This document shows, piece after piece, positions 9,401-17,419 of a stretch of 64,000 bases of DNA. This DNA is from JBNLBT01 sp050303435. GTDB taxonomy: Bacteria; Pseudomonadota; Gammaproteobacteria; Xanthomonadales; Marinicellaceae. The stretch covers positions 45,887 through 109,886 of the forward strand of contig JBNLBT010000002.1 of the NCBI GenBank assembly GCA_050303435.1, read 5' to 3'. Under the pieces are notes generated by a model, which was not told the origin of the DNA, did no database searches, and worked only from the letters and a program-made list of their open reading frames with translations. A program made the position numbers and the translations under genes. How positions within the stretch are numbered: position 1 is the stretch's first letter; each line of letters opens with the position of its first letter.

Positions 9401-9603
9401 AACAGCTGGAGCGTGCCCGCGCCGATGCGCGCGAATTGATCGACGTCCACGTCAGCGGCATCAACAAAGCACTGGAAAAGCAACAGCTGCCAGCGCTGGA
9501 ATTGCTGGATCGCGCGCAATGGGACGAAGAAAACGGTCTGGGTCTGGCGGCGCAACCGGTCAGCAAACTCTGGGTGATTCAGGGCGCGCCGATGCATTGG
9601 TGA
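6460..9603 (+). CDS. secreted BNR-repeat (sortilin/VPS10-like) protein
   Basis: This 1047-residue exported protein has a signal peptide ending AWAMA before ADEVKI. About ten BNR/Asp-box units of the type S-x-D-x-G-x-x-W are visible, for example VDGGDSWQEM, TDMGKSWEK, TDRGETWQTI, EDGGANWRDL and LDGGQNWARF, which predicts one or two beta-propellers over residues 40-740. The C-terminal third (about 760-1047) is a beta domain followed by a helical segment rich in charged residues. Relatives are often annotated as glycosyl hydrolases, but the repeats alone do not show catalysis. It directly follows the LolA-like gene and has a GGAGG ribosome site. Confidence 0.75.
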   Translation: MKIRSAVIGAVLTLPAWAMAADEVKIDSYTFGGLTARAIGPAVMSGRISAIDATVEKTPTIYVGSASGGLWKSNDGGIGFTPVFDDHTQSIGAVRVDPNDPKKIWVGTGESWVRNTVSVGDGVYLSDSGGDKWQHLGLEKSERIAAIEISSQDSNTVFVCVTGALWNDAEERGVYRTVNNGADWEKVLYVNQRTGCSDLAMDPTNPNILYAGMWEFRRSPDYFTSGGPGSGLYRSVDGGDSWQEMTEGLPQGDKGRIAIAVAASQSTTVYATVESESTALYRSTDMGKSWEKRSESNMVQMRPFYFGELQVDPSDPERVYKPSYVTVVSENGGESFTSMFTGGMGGGIHPDHHALWVNPKNPGQLVLGTDGGVYVSYNKGNNWRSVGTLPVSQFYHVSHDDRWPYNVYGGLQDNGSWAGPSRASGGIKPGDWDSIGMGDGFWAFVDRQDDNIIYSEYQGGKLLRLDRTIGELKNIPPVAREGEDPLRFNWNTPLLVSQVNPGTLYYGSQYLHKSTDRGETWQTISPDLTTNDPKRQRQESTGGLTLDNSTAENNATIYTIAESPLDPALLWVGSDDGKVHVSEDGGANWRDLTKRIKGVPAHTWVARITTSPHDRSTAFAVFDGHRTGDMRTRVYKTTDLGQSWQALPTGEIGFGWVLKQDPVNADLLFLGTEFGLYLSLDGGQNWARFKENLPKVAVHDIVIHPREHDVILGTHGRGVYIIDDITPLRALTQDKLLQNVVMLPSRPSVMVDGGALQSFAGGDDFVGNNPSEVGVISYYLKKRHMFGEMKINVLDDEGRVITTLVAGKRRGINRVEWPMRLKAPKFPPSTTLVPGFLGPRVAAGTYKVQLIKGKETHETTVSLVPDPRSSHSTEDRAQQYDLSMRLYRDINDLTFLVSTLTDLRETMNGHKAQSDGATVKKMQRFEDGIEQFIKRYTATKKGAITGEEKLREKLGTLFGNVVGYNGRPSNTQFEQADKLEKQLERARADARELIDVHVSGINKALEKQQLPALELLDRAQWDEENGLGLAAQPVSKLWVIQGAPMHW

Positions 9604-9661
9604 GCCGCGGCGCCAGCTGCACATCCAGGCGCGGTTAAACCACGCGCCCAACACCTTCCAT

Positions 9662-9691
9662 ACGCCCCCGTGGTTTCTCACCCGGGGGCGT
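9662..9691 (+). terminator. GC-rich stem-loop after the BNR-protein gene
   Basis: ACGCCCCCG (9662-9670) pairs perfectly with CGGGGGCGT (9683-9691) across a 12-base loop. Only a weak T-containing tail (GTGTTCT) follows, so this is either an imperfect terminator or a stabilising 3' structure. It sits 58 bases after the stop of the BNR-repeat gene and just ahead of the tdk promoter. Confidence 0.5.
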
Positions 9692-9697
9692 GTGTTC

Positions 9698-9706
9698 TGC
9701 TACAAT
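9698..9706 (+). promoter_or_regulatory. extended -10 promoter for tdk operon
   Basis: TGC followed directly by TACAAT (9701-9706) gives an extended -10 element. No good -35 is visible, which such promoters can do without. The tdk ATG lies 30 bases downstream. Confidence 0.5.
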
Positions 9707-9735
9707 AGCTGCTTTGTTTGACTGACACATCGGGC

Positions 9736-10356
9736 ATGGCCAAACTGTACTTTTATTACTCGGCGATGAACGCCGGCAAGACCACACACTTGCTGCAATC
9801 CAATTACAACTATAAAGAACGCGGCATGCACACCCTGGTGCTCTCATCCGCCATCGATGACCGTTTCGGACGCGGCGTGGTGCGCTCGCGCATCGGCATC
9901 GAAACCCCGTCCATCGTGTTTAATCAAAGCGCCGATTTGCTCAAACTGGTGCAACAGCACATGCCGTTGGATTGCGTGCTGCTGGACGAAGCACAATTTC
10001 TTTCGCGCGCGCAGGTGTATCAACTGACCGAAGTGGTGGATCAGCTGAACATCCCGGTGCTGGCCTATGGACTGCGCACAGATTTTCAGGGTGAATTGTT
10101 TGAAGGCAGTCAGTATCTCCTGGCCTGGGCCGATGAATTGAATGAACTGAAAACCATTTGCCACACCGGTAAAAAGGCCATCATGGTGATTCGCATCGAC
10201 GAAAACGGGCGCGCAGTGAAAACCGGCAACCAGATTCAGGTCGGTGGCAATGACCGCTACGTGTCGGTCTCGCGCGGTGAATACAAGCGCGTGTTTCATG
10301 ACCGCGGCGTGATCAAGCCGTCGCAGATTTCATTGCCACTTGAGGACGCCGAATGA
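9736..10356 (+). CDS. tdk: thymidine kinase
   Basis: Thymidine kinase phosphorylates salvaged thymidine with ATP. The 206-residue protein starts MAKLYFYYSAMNAGKTTHLL, containing the P-loop, and has the TK1 marks VLLDEAQFL (about 80-88), YGLRTDFQGELF and YLLAWADELNELKT. The structural zinc site of E. coli-type TK1 looks eroded. The first Cys of the CxC pair remains in TICHTG but the second is Thr, and the later Cys/His cluster reads VSVSRGEY. The ATG at 9736 is chosen because it aligns with the family start. The gene overlaps fmt by four bases. Confidence 0.93.
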   Translation: MAKLYFYYSAMNAGKTTHLLQSNYNYKERGMHTLVLSSAIDDRFGRGVVRSRIGIETPSIVFNQSADLLKLVQQHMPLDCVLLDEAQFLSRAQVYQLTEVVDQLNIPVLAYGLRTDFQGELFEGSQYLLAWADELNELKTICHTGKKAIMVIRIDENGRAVKTGNQIQVGGNDRYVSVSRGEYKRVFHDRGVIKPSQISLPLEDAE

Positions 10357-11276
10357 AAATCATCTTTTGCGGGACACCGGCGTTTGCGCTGCCGCCATTG
10401 CAGGCACTGATTGACAGCTCACACACGGTGGTGGCTGTGTTCACCCAGCCGGACAAACCGGCCGGCCGCGGACGCAAATTGAGTGCCTCTCCGGTTAAAC
10501 AACTGGCCGAAGCGCATGGAATAACCGTGCATCAACCGGTGAGCCTGAAAGACGCATCGACGCAAGCAATGATCCGCGCGCTGGATGCGGATTTAATGGT
10601 GGTGGTTGCCTACGGCCTTTTGCTGCCGCAGGCGGTGCTGGATACCCCGCGACACGGCTGCTGGAACATTCACGCCTCGCTGTTGCCTCGCTGGCGCGGT
10701 GCGGCGCCGATTCAGCGCGCCATACTGGCCGGTGATGAAGAAACCGGGGTGTGCATCATGCGCATGGAGGCCGGCCTGGACACCGGCCCGGTGTATCACC
10801 GCGCAACCACCCCCATCGGTGCACATGAACACAGCAACGATCTGCATGACCGGCTGTCGACCCTGGGCGCACATGCCTTGATGCACTGTGTTGATTTATT
10901 GCAGCAAGATCAGTTGCCATCGCCACTGGCGCAGGACGACGCGGCCGCGACCTATGCACACAAAATCAAAAAAGACGAAGCCCGCATCGACTGGAGTGCG
11001 CCGGCCACGGCCATTGATCGGCGCATTCGTGCCTTCGACCCCTGGCCCGGCTGCGAAGCCACGGTGTGTGGTGTGCAATGCAAACTGTGGGCCGCTGAAG
11101 TGCACGAAGTGGCGGGTGAAAAGACGCAACCTGGCGCGCTGCTGAGTGCCAATGCGCAACGGCTGGTGATTGCCTGTGGCGAGGACGCGCTGTGCATACT
11201 GGAAATACAGTTGCCGGGCAAGAAACGACTGCCGATCGAAGCCTTCATGGCTGCACGCCGGGACTGGTACACATGA
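10353..11276 (+). CDS. fmt: methionyl-tRNA formyltransferase
   Basis: Fmt formylates the amino group of initiator Met-tRNA. The 307-residue protein starts MKIIFCGTPAFALPPL. It carries the formyl-tetrahydrofolate signature HASLLPRWRGAAPIQRAI (about 107-124) with catalytic Asn/His (NIHASLLP) and the Asp of GLDTGPV. A C-terminal OB-like domain follows. Fmt next to rsmB is a classic bacterial arrangement, although def (deformylase) is not seen upstream and tdk takes its place. ATGA overlaps join it to tdk and rsmB. Confidence 0.97.
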   Translation: MKIIFCGTPAFALPPLQALIDSSHTVVAVFTQPDKPAGRGRKLSASPVKQLAEAHGITVHQPVSLKDASTQAMIRALDADLMVVVAYGLLLPQAVLDTPRHGCWNIHASLLPRWRGAAPIQRAILAGDEETGVCIMRMEAGLDTGPVYHRATTPIGAHEHSNDLHDRLSTLGAHALMHCVDLLQQDQLPSPLAQDDAAATYAHKIKKDEARIDWSAPATAIDRRIRAFDPWPGCEATVCGVQCKLWAAEVHEVAGEKTQPGALLSANAQRLVIACGEDALCILEIQLPGKKRLPIEAFMAARRDWYT

Positions 11277-12526
11277 ACGCGCGCGGCCGGGCGGTGCGGG
11301 TGCTGTATCGCGTATTGCAACAGCAGCAACACCTCAAAGTGGCCTTGGCCGACATTCTACCGGAAGGGTTAAACAGCGACGAACGCCGCTGGATCGTATC
11401 CTTGTGTTATCAGACCCTGCGTCATTTACCTGAAGCCGAATCGCGCTGGCAGCGCTGGTTGGACAAGCCACTCAAGGACCGCCTGGTGGGGCTGGTGTTG
11501 TCCACCGCGGTGGTGCAGAAATTTCACATGCACACCCCGGACCATGCGATCGTCGATGAGGCGGTCAGGGCCACTCGACAGCTGCGCAAAAGCTGGGCCG
11601 CAGGGCTGGTGAATTCGGTGTTGCGACGGGCCTTGAATGACGCCGAATTTTGCAGCGATGATGAGACCGTGCGCTGGCAACACCCGCGCTGGTGGATAGA
11701 GCGCATCCGAACGGACTGGCCCGAGCAGGCCGATGCGCTGTTGGACGCCAACAATCAACACCCACCGCTGTGGTTGCGACTGGCTCCGGGTGCGACGCTT
11801 TCCTGCCCAAGCCACGCCCATCCATGCGTGCCTTCGGCGCGACGAATTGAGCCGGAATTTCTGGCGCAGTTGGCAGAATTAAAGGATGCCCGCGCCTGGG
11901 TGCAGGACGCCGCAGCGCAACTGGCGGCGCCGTTGCTGGCGCCGCGCGCCGGCGAACGCGTGCTGGATGCCTGTGCTTCACCGGGCGGCAAGGCCTGCCA
12001 TTTGTGGCAGCTGCAAAACGACGTGACCCTGCATGCGCTGGAAATCGATCCTGAGCGCCTGCCGCGCCTGCGCGAGAACCTGCAACGCGCCGGGGCATCG
12101 GTGAAACTGATCCTGGGAGATGCGGCTCACCCCGAATCGTGGTATAAGGGTGAGGCCTACGACAAAATCCTGCTGGACGTGCCTTGCAGCGCCTCCGGCG
12201 TGATTCGCAGAAACCCCGACATTAAATACCTGCGCACGGAGGAACACCTGACACAGCTGCAGCAGACCCAACGGCGGATTCTGCAACAGATGGCCGGTTT
12301 ACTGGTCAATGGCGGCCGCATGCTGTACGTGACTTGTTCAATACTGAAACAGGAAAATGAAAACAACATGCGCTGGTTTTTGCAGACACACCCGGCCTTC
12401 AGCGAAGTGCCGCTGGCGCTGGACTGGGCGGAAGTCAGACCGCACGGCGTGCAGATACTCAGCGGATGCGAAGAAATGGACGGGTTTTATTATTGTTTGT
12501 TGCAGAAAAATGAAACGCGCGCTTGA
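11273..12526 (+). CDS. rsmB: 16S rRNA m5C967 methyltransferase RsmB
   Basis: RsmB methylates C967 of 16S rRNA using SAM. The 417-residue protein has an N-terminal NusB-like RNA-binding domain (about 1-140, with FHMHTPDHAIVDEAVRATRQ) and a C-terminal Rossmann methyltransferase domain. The SAM loop is VLDACASPGGKACHL (about 230-244). The two catalytic cysteines are in DVPCSASG and VTCSIL. The start chosen is the ATG overlapping the fmt stop, which gives the conserved N-terminus MNARGRAVRVLYRVL. Its 3' end overlaps the DUF4390 gene by 17 bases. Confidence 0.96.
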   Translation: MNARGRAVRVLYRVLQQQQHLKVALADILPEGLNSDERRWIVSLCYQTLRHLPEAESRWQRWLDKPLKDRLVGLVLSTAVVQKFHMHTPDHAIVDEAVRATRQLRKSWAAGLVNSVLRRALNDAEFCSDDETVRWQHPRWWIERIRTDWPEQADALLDANNQHPPLWLRLAPGATLSCPSHAHPCVPSARRIEPEFLAQLAELKDARAWVQDAAAQLAAPLLAPRAGERVLDACASPGGKACHLWQLQNDVTLHALEIDPERLPRLRENLQRAGASVKLILGDAAHPESWYKGEAYDKILLDVPCSASGVIRRNPDIKYLRTEEHLTQLQQTQRRILQQMAGLLVNGGRMLYVTCSILKQENENNMRWFLQTHPAFSEVPLALDWAEVRPHGVQILSGCEEMDGFYYCLLQKNETRA

Positions 12527-13037
12527 ATGGTTGTTGATCCTTGTATATAGCCAGGCGGCTGCGTCGAGTCTTGAGGTGGCTGCCCTGAAAGTGGAATCGG
12601 GCCCCAACGGGCCGCTGATCAGGCCGCAGTTCACCATCCAGGCCGAAGCGCCTGTCAGTGAAGCCATCAACAACGGCATCAATCTGGTGATGACACTCAA
12701 ATCCAGAGCGTATCAACGGGTTGACTGGTGGTTTGATCGGCCTGTGGCAAAAGAAAACCTGAATCTGGAAATCCAGTATTTCTCGCTCAGCGGTCAATAC
12801 GTGCTGCGCAACCCGCAACAGGCCAATCAGCAGAGTTTTGTTTCTCTGGATGAATTGTGGCAGCACCTGAGTCAGGATCTGCGCATCGAATTCAGTGAAA
12901 TCAACGGCCGGGTGGATTATGTGCAAGTGCGCTTCAGGGTGGACATCGGTGCGCTGCCATCGTCAATGCAGCTGCCGGTGCTGTTCGATTCGGCCTGGGA
13001 CATGGACACCGGCTGGATCACCGGGGTGATGCCATGA
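12510..13037 (+). CDS. DUF4390 family exported protein
   Basis: This 175-residue protein has an N-terminal hydrophobic segment (ALEWLLILVYSQAAASSLEV) that is probably a signal peptide or anchor. The rest is beta-rich, with LVMTLKSRAYQRVDWWFDRPVA and a final SAWDMDTGWITGVMP. Genes of this family typically sit between rsmB and an NtrY-type kinase, as here, and their function is unknown. It starts inside rsmB (17-base overlap) and ends in an ATGA overlap with the kinase, which suggests coupled translation and possibly a role in sensing by that kinase. Confidence 0.8.
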   Translation: MKRALEWLLILVYSQAAASSLEVAALKVESGPNGPLIRPQFTIQAEAPVSEAINNGINLVMTLKSRAYQRVDWWFDRPVAKENLNLEIQYFSLSGQYVLRNPQQANQQSFVSLDELWQHLSQDLRIEFSEINGRVDYVQVRFRVDIGALPSSMQLPVLFDSAWDMDTGWITGVMP

Positions 13038-15178
13038 ACCGGGTGATGTACAAGACCGTGCCGGTGTTGCTGCTGACCCTGGCGCTGCTTTCCTCACTGT
13101 ATTTTCTGGTGCGCGCCATTCAGGGTTCTGAACAGTTCAACCGTTTGTATCTGTGGCTGTTTGGCGCGTCCATTCTGGCGGTGGTGGTGCTGCTGGTGAT
13201 CATTGTGCAGCGCCTGGTGTGGCTGTATCTGCGGCGCCGCGACAAGGAACCCGGCATCCAGCTGACCAGCCGCATGGTGGTCAATTTCATCGGATTGTCC
13301 CTGCCGCCGGTGGTGGTGGTCTATCTGTTTGCCAATCTCCTGGTCAACAGCTACATTGACGCCTGGTTTGATGCCGAAACCGACAGCGCACTCAACGACG
13401 CGCTGTCGCTGGGGCGCATTTTCCTTGACACCCAGACCAAAAGCGCCTTGACCGCCAGCAAAAACGCCGCCACGCAGTTGTCAGAAATCGACCCGTTGCG
13501 ACAGTCGATCCACCTCGAACGCATGCTGGATGAATCCAAAGCCGTTTCCATGAGTCTGTATGACACCGACGGCTCGTTGGTGGCCAACAGCAGCATTGAC
13601 CCGCTCAACATCGGCGCGCAAAACATTCGTCACCGCGCCTTCTCTTCGGCGCTGTCCGGTCTCAACTACGCGCGCATTGAACCGACCGAGCCCAATAAAT
13701 TGCAGATTCGTGTGCTGGTTCCGGTGGAAAACAAGACGTCGATCAGCCTGGGACGCAACCGGGTGTTGCAGGCCATGTACGCGATTCCCGATGAATACGA
13801 AGCGCTGGCCACCAACATCGAAACCCAGTATCACCTGTACAATCGCCAGCGTTTTCAACGCACACAACTGAAAAAAACCTTCAGCATTGTGCTGGCGATT
13901 GTGTTGTTGATCAGTCTGTTGCTGGCCATGTTGCGCGCGTTTTCTTCGGCGCGACGTCTGGTGGCGCCCATCCGTCTGCTGTCGGCCGCCACCAAAGCCA
14001 TCACTGAAGGGGAATACGGCAAGAGGATCCCGGTCACGTCCAAAGACGAACTGGGTTTGCTGGTTGAATCGTTCAACTCCATGTCCTCACAAATTGCCAC
14101 CGCCAGCGCATTGGCCCATCGCGCCCAGACGGAAGCTGAAAATCAACGCGCGTATCTGGAAAAAGTACTCTCGCACCTGTCCAGCGGCGTGCTTTCCCTT
14201 GACGCCGAGCACCGCATTCGCATGAGCAATGAGGCGGCCAGCAACATCCTTAAGCTGGACAAGAAGAACACCCTCAATCAGAACATCGATTTTCTCGCCA
14301 TAAAGAACGCCTCGCTGACGCCCTTTGTGGATCTGCTCAAGAAGAAAGTGGATGACCACGCCACCAACTGGCAACAAGAAGTGCTGATCGCCGAGGATTC
14401 ATTTCGCCGGGTGCTGGTGGTGCGCGGCAGTCGATTCAAGGGTCTGGACACAGAGAGCAGCGGCATGGTGGTGGTGTTCGACGATGAAACCATCATCAAC
14501 CAGGCACAGCGGGACGCGGCCTGGAGTGAAGTGGCCCGTCGGCTGGCGCACGAAGTCAAGAACCCGCTGACGCCAATTCAACTGGCAGCGGAGCGCTTGC
14601 GCATGAAGTTTCTCGGCAAATTGAGTCAGGAAGAAGATGAACTGCTTGACCGCGCCACGCAAACCATCGTTTCGCAGGTGGAAAACCTGAAAACTCTGGT
14701 GAACGCGTTTTCAGATTACGCCAAACCACCGGAGCTCAAACGCGAACTGGGCGGACTCAACACGTTGATTCTGGAGGTGGTGGATTTGTATCAGACATCG
14801 CATCCCGGCATCGCTTTTGAGCTGGGTCTGGAGGAACCGGAGCCACGCCTGTTGCTGGACAAAGGCCGATTTTTCCAACTGATGAACAATTTAATCAAAA
14901 ACGCGCAGGAAAGCGTCGAACACAATCCGGTGCGCATCGCCATCAGCACGCACAGTGAAGAAGATGAACTGGTGTTGCGCATCAGCGACAACGGCCACGG
15001 GTTCAGACAAGACATCATTGACCACGTATTTGAGCCCTATGAAACCACCAAGACGGGCGGGTCGGGACTGGGTCTGGCCATCGTTAAAAAAATTGTTGAA
15101 GAACACGGCGGCGAAATCACCGCAGGCAACCTCGCCGACGGCGCCTTGATCACCATTCGCCTGCCCACGGGATATTGA
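13034..15178 (+). CDS. NtrY-like membrane sensor histidine kinase
   Basis: This 714-residue kinase has about four membrane segments (two near 8-70, one near 85-105, one near 285-305) and a periplasmic loop of about 180 residues. They are followed by a HAMP domain (RRLVAPIRLLSAATKAITEGEYG, about 312-334), a PAS domain (about 370-480), a HisKA domain with the phosphorylated His at about 506 in RRLAHEVKNPLTP, and an ATPase domain with NNLIKNAQES and GSGLGLAIVKKI. NtrY kinases respond to nitrogen or redox state and phosphorylate NtrX. No NtrX-type regulator follows. The next gene is an aldehyde dehydrogenase one base after the stop. Confidence 0.9.
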   Translation: MNRVMYKTVPVLLLTLALLSSLYFLVRAIQGSEQFNRLYLWLFGASILAVVVLLVIIVQRLVWLYLRRRDKEPGIQLTSRMVVNFIGLSLPPVVVVYLFANLLVNSYIDAWFDAETDSALNDALSLGRIFLDTQTKSALTASKNAATQLSEIDPLRQSIHLERMLDESKAVSMSLYDTDGSLVANSSIDPLNIGAQNIRHRAFSSALSGLNYARIEPTEPNKLQIRVLVPVENKTSISLGRNRVLQAMYAIPDEYEALATNIETQYHLYNRQRFQRTQLKKTFSIVLAIVLLISLLLAMLRAFSSARRLVAPIRLLSAATKAITEGEYGKRIPVTSKDELGLLVESFNSMSSQIATASALAHRAQTEAENQRAYLEKVLSHLSSGVLSLDAEHRIRMSNEAASNILKLDKKNTLNQNIDFLAIKNASLTPFVDLLKKKVDDHATNWQQEVLIAEDSFRRVLVVRGSRFKGLDTESSGMVVVFDDETIINQAQRDAAWSEVARRLAHEVKNPLTPIQLAAERLRMKFLGKLSQEEDELLDRATQTIVSQVENLKTLVNAFSDYAKPPELKRELGGLNTLILEVVDLYQTSHPGIAFELGLEEPEPRLLLDKGRFFQLMNNLIKNAQESVEHNPVRIAISTHSEEDELVLRISDNGHGFRQDIIDHVFEPYETTKTGGSGLGLAIVKKIVEEHGGEITAGNLADGALITIRLPTGY

Positions 15179-15179
15179 T

Positions 15180-16556
15180 ATGCAAGACACTGACATGCGC
15201 GACACTTTAAAATCCATGCAACAGCTCGGTCCATTGCCTGCGGCGCTGCGCAAACGGCGGCTCAGACAGTTGGCCCAGGCCATCAAGAGCCGGCAGAGCG
15301 AACTCATCGCGGCCATCGCGGCGGACTTTTCGCACCGCTGTCACGAAGAGACGGTTCTATCAGAGGTTTTCATTTGCCTGGAAGAAATTCGCCACACCTT
15401 GCGTCACATGGACCACTGGCTGCGCGCGCGTCGAGCGCGCGCCGGCTGGAAGTTTCTCACCTCCGCCACCGCGGTGACGCCGCAACCCCTTGGGGTGGTG
15501 GGCATCATGGCGCCCTGGAATTACCCGTTCAATCTGTGCATGGTGCCACTGGTCAGTGCCATCGCCGCGGGCAATCGCGTGATGCTCAAACCGTCCGAGG
15601 AAACGCCGCAAACGGCGGCACTGATCAAAGACCTGGTTGAATCGGTGTGGCCGGCCGATGAGGCGCGGGTTGTGTTGGGCGATGTGTCGGTGGCCAGTGC
15701 GTTCAGCCGTTTGCCTTTCGACCATTTGTTCTTCACCGGCTCCACCCAGGTGGGGCGCATCGTCATGCAGAACGCGGCGCACAACCTCACGCCGGTGACC
15801 CTTGAGCTGGGGGGCAAATCGCCCGCCATCGTGGCCGATGATTACCCGCTGAAAGCCGCAGCGCGCGCCATCGTGGGCGGCAAATTCTTCAACGCCGGAC
15901 AAACCTGCATCGCCCCGGATTATGTGCTCATCGGCGCCGACCGGTTGCAAGCCTTGCAGCAACAGCTGTTGCAGGAAATGCGTCGACAGTACCCGGAGTA
16001 CAGCCGCAACCCGGATTATTCATGTGTCGTGAATGCGCGCCATCAGGCGCGTCTGCACGCCTTGCTGGACGGCCTGGCGCCGGACCAATTGCACAGCCCC
16101 TTCAGTGCGGAGGCTGCCGTGGATGAACGCAAGTTCAGGCCAATGCTGGTGACCGGTTTGTCGCCGCAACACGCGCTGTTGCAAGAGGAAATTTTTGGCC
16201 CCATATTGCCCCTGGTCGCGGTGCCGTCTCTGGACGCCGCGATTGAGCACGTCAATGCGCACGCACGCCCCCTGACTTTGTATCTGTTCACCCACAAACC
16301 CCGTGTGATGCGCCGGGTGCGCGAAAACACGGTGTCAGGCTCTATGTGCATCAATGAAACCCTGGTGCAGTTTGCCCAGGAAAACCTGCCGTTCGGTGGC
16401 GTTGGCGACAGCGGCATGGGCCGTTATCACGGGGAGACCGGGGTGTTGGCCATGAGCCATCTTAAATCCGTGTATTACCAGTCCCGGCTGAACTTCAACG
16501 GCCTGACCCGTGCGCCATTCACACGGATTAAAAAAATGTTAATTAAATTCCTTTAA
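15180..16556 (+). CDS. aldehyde dehydrogenase (coniferyl aldehyde dehydrogenase family)
   Basis: This NAD(P)-dependent enzyme oxidises aldehydes to acids. The 458-residue protein has the family motifs VGIMAPWNYPFNL (about 110-122), FTGSTQVGR and ELGGKSP with the general-base Glu. The catalytic Cys is in FNAGQTCIAPDY (about 237-248). Length and the C-terminal hydrophobic tail (FTRIKKMLIKFL) resemble CalB-like and fatty-aldehyde-type enzymes, so the true substrate may be a long-chain aldehyde. It starts one base after the kinase stop, and cotranscription is likely. Two close ATGs (15180, 15195) are possible starts. Confidence 0.88.
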   Translation: MQDTDMRDTLKSMQQLGPLPAALRKRRLRQLAQAIKSRQSELIAAIAADFSHRCHEETVLSEVFICLEEIRHTLRHMDHWLRARRARAGWKFLTSATAVTPQPLGVVGIMAPWNYPFNLCMVPLVSAIAAGNRVMLKPSEETPQTAALIKDLVESVWPADEARVVLGDVSVASAFSRLPFDHLFFTGSTQVGRIVMQNAAHNLTPVTLELGGKSPAIVADDYPLKAAARAIVGGKFFNAGQTCIAPDYVLIGADRLQALQQQLLQEMRRQYPEYSRNPDYSCVVNARHQARLHALLDGLAPDQLHSPFSAEAAVDERKFRPMLVTGLSPQHALLQEEIFGPILPLVAVPSLDAAIEHVNAHARPLTLYLFTHKPRVMRRVRENTVSGSMCINETLVQFAQENLPFGGVGDSGMGRYHGETGVLAMSHLKSVYYQSRLNFNGLTRAPFTRIKKMLIKFL

Positions 16557-16609
16557 GTCCCCCGGTGATTGCCGCATAATGGCATTGGATATTGACATGC
16601 AAAAAGCAA

Positions 16610-16647
16610 TTGTAAAACATTGTTAAATTTTACAAAATATTGTTTAA
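16610..16647. promoter_or_regulatory. phased TTGTWWAA repeats upstream of response regulator
   Basis: Three direct repeats, TTGTAAAA (16610), TTGTTAAA (16620) and TTGTTTAA (16640), are spaced 10 and 20 bases apart, so they lie on one face of the helix. The first also forms a perfect inverted repeat with TTTTACAA (16628-16635). A TTGACA (16592-16597) just upstream could be a -35. Arrays of this kind are typical binding sites for OmpR-family regulators, so autoregulation by the downstream gene is a reasonable guess. Confidence 0.5.
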
Positions 16648-16669
16648 TAAGGGAAAAAGCTCCATTCCT

Positions 16670-17353
16670 ATGAAAATTTTTATCTTGGAAGATGACAATG
16701 ATCAGGCGGAGTTGATCAAACTCTGGCTGACGGAATTTGACCACGAATGCCTGGTGTTCCACAACGGGCGTGAATTCATTAAAGAATTGCCATACCACGA
16801 CCCGGATGTGCTGCTGATCGACTGGAATCTGCCGGTGCTCAGTGGCATGGAAGTGATGCGCTGGGTTAAATCCAGTGAATTTGACCGCACCCCAATTTTG
16901 TTCATCACCACCCGCAACACCGAAGACGATGTGATCAAGGCGCTGAATGAAGGCGCGGACGACTATCTGATCAAACCCATCACCCAGGGCGAACTGAACG
17001 CCCGCATCGCTGCGGTGGTGAGAAGGTCGCCACACCACAAAGAAAAAAGCAAAGACGAGTCCACAAAGCCCTACGTGTTCGACGACCCGGAAAACACCGT
17101 GGAATTCAATGATGAAAGCGTGAAGCTGACCATCAAAGAATACAGCCTGGCAAAGTATTTCTTTCAGAGCGAAGGCCGTCTGGTCAGTCGCAACCACCTG
17201 TTGGAAACCATTTGGACCAAAAATTCGATCATATCGACGCGCACGGTGGACACGCACATCTCGCGCTTGCGCAAAAAACTCAAACTGGACGGGAGTTTCG
17301 GCTGGAAGCTGGTGTCGGTGTATCACCAGGGTTACAAACTGGTTAAAGACTGA
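16670..17353 (+). CDS. OmpR/PhoB-family response regulator
   Basis: This 227-residue two-domain transcription factor has a receiver domain (1-120) with the acidic pair in LEDDND, the phosphorylated Asp at 51 in LLIDWNLP, the Thr in FITTRN and the Lys in LIKPI. A winged-helix DNA-binding domain (about 135-225) follows, with KEYSLAKYFF and STRTVDTHISRLRKKL as recognition helix region. The ATG at 16670 is preferred because it begins the receiver fold directly. It heads a three-gene signalling locus with the REC protein at 17420 and the hybrid kinase at 19409. Confidence 0.92.
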   Translation: MKIFILEDDNDQAELIKLWLTEFDHECLVFHNGREFIKELPYHDPDVLLIDWNLPVLSGMEVMRWVKSSEFDRTPILFITTRNTEDDVIKALNEGADDYLIKPITQGELNARIAAVVRRSPHHKEKSKDESTKPYVFDDPENTVEFNDESVKLTIKEYSLAKYFFQSEGRLVSRNHLLETIWTKNSIISTRTVDTHISRLRKKLKLDGSFGWKLVSVYHQGYKLVKD

Positions 17354-17419
17354 GTCTTGCGGGTCAAATACAAGGCATGAGCCCATGGCCATGTCGGGGA
17401 GGGGGTATTTTGGATCACG

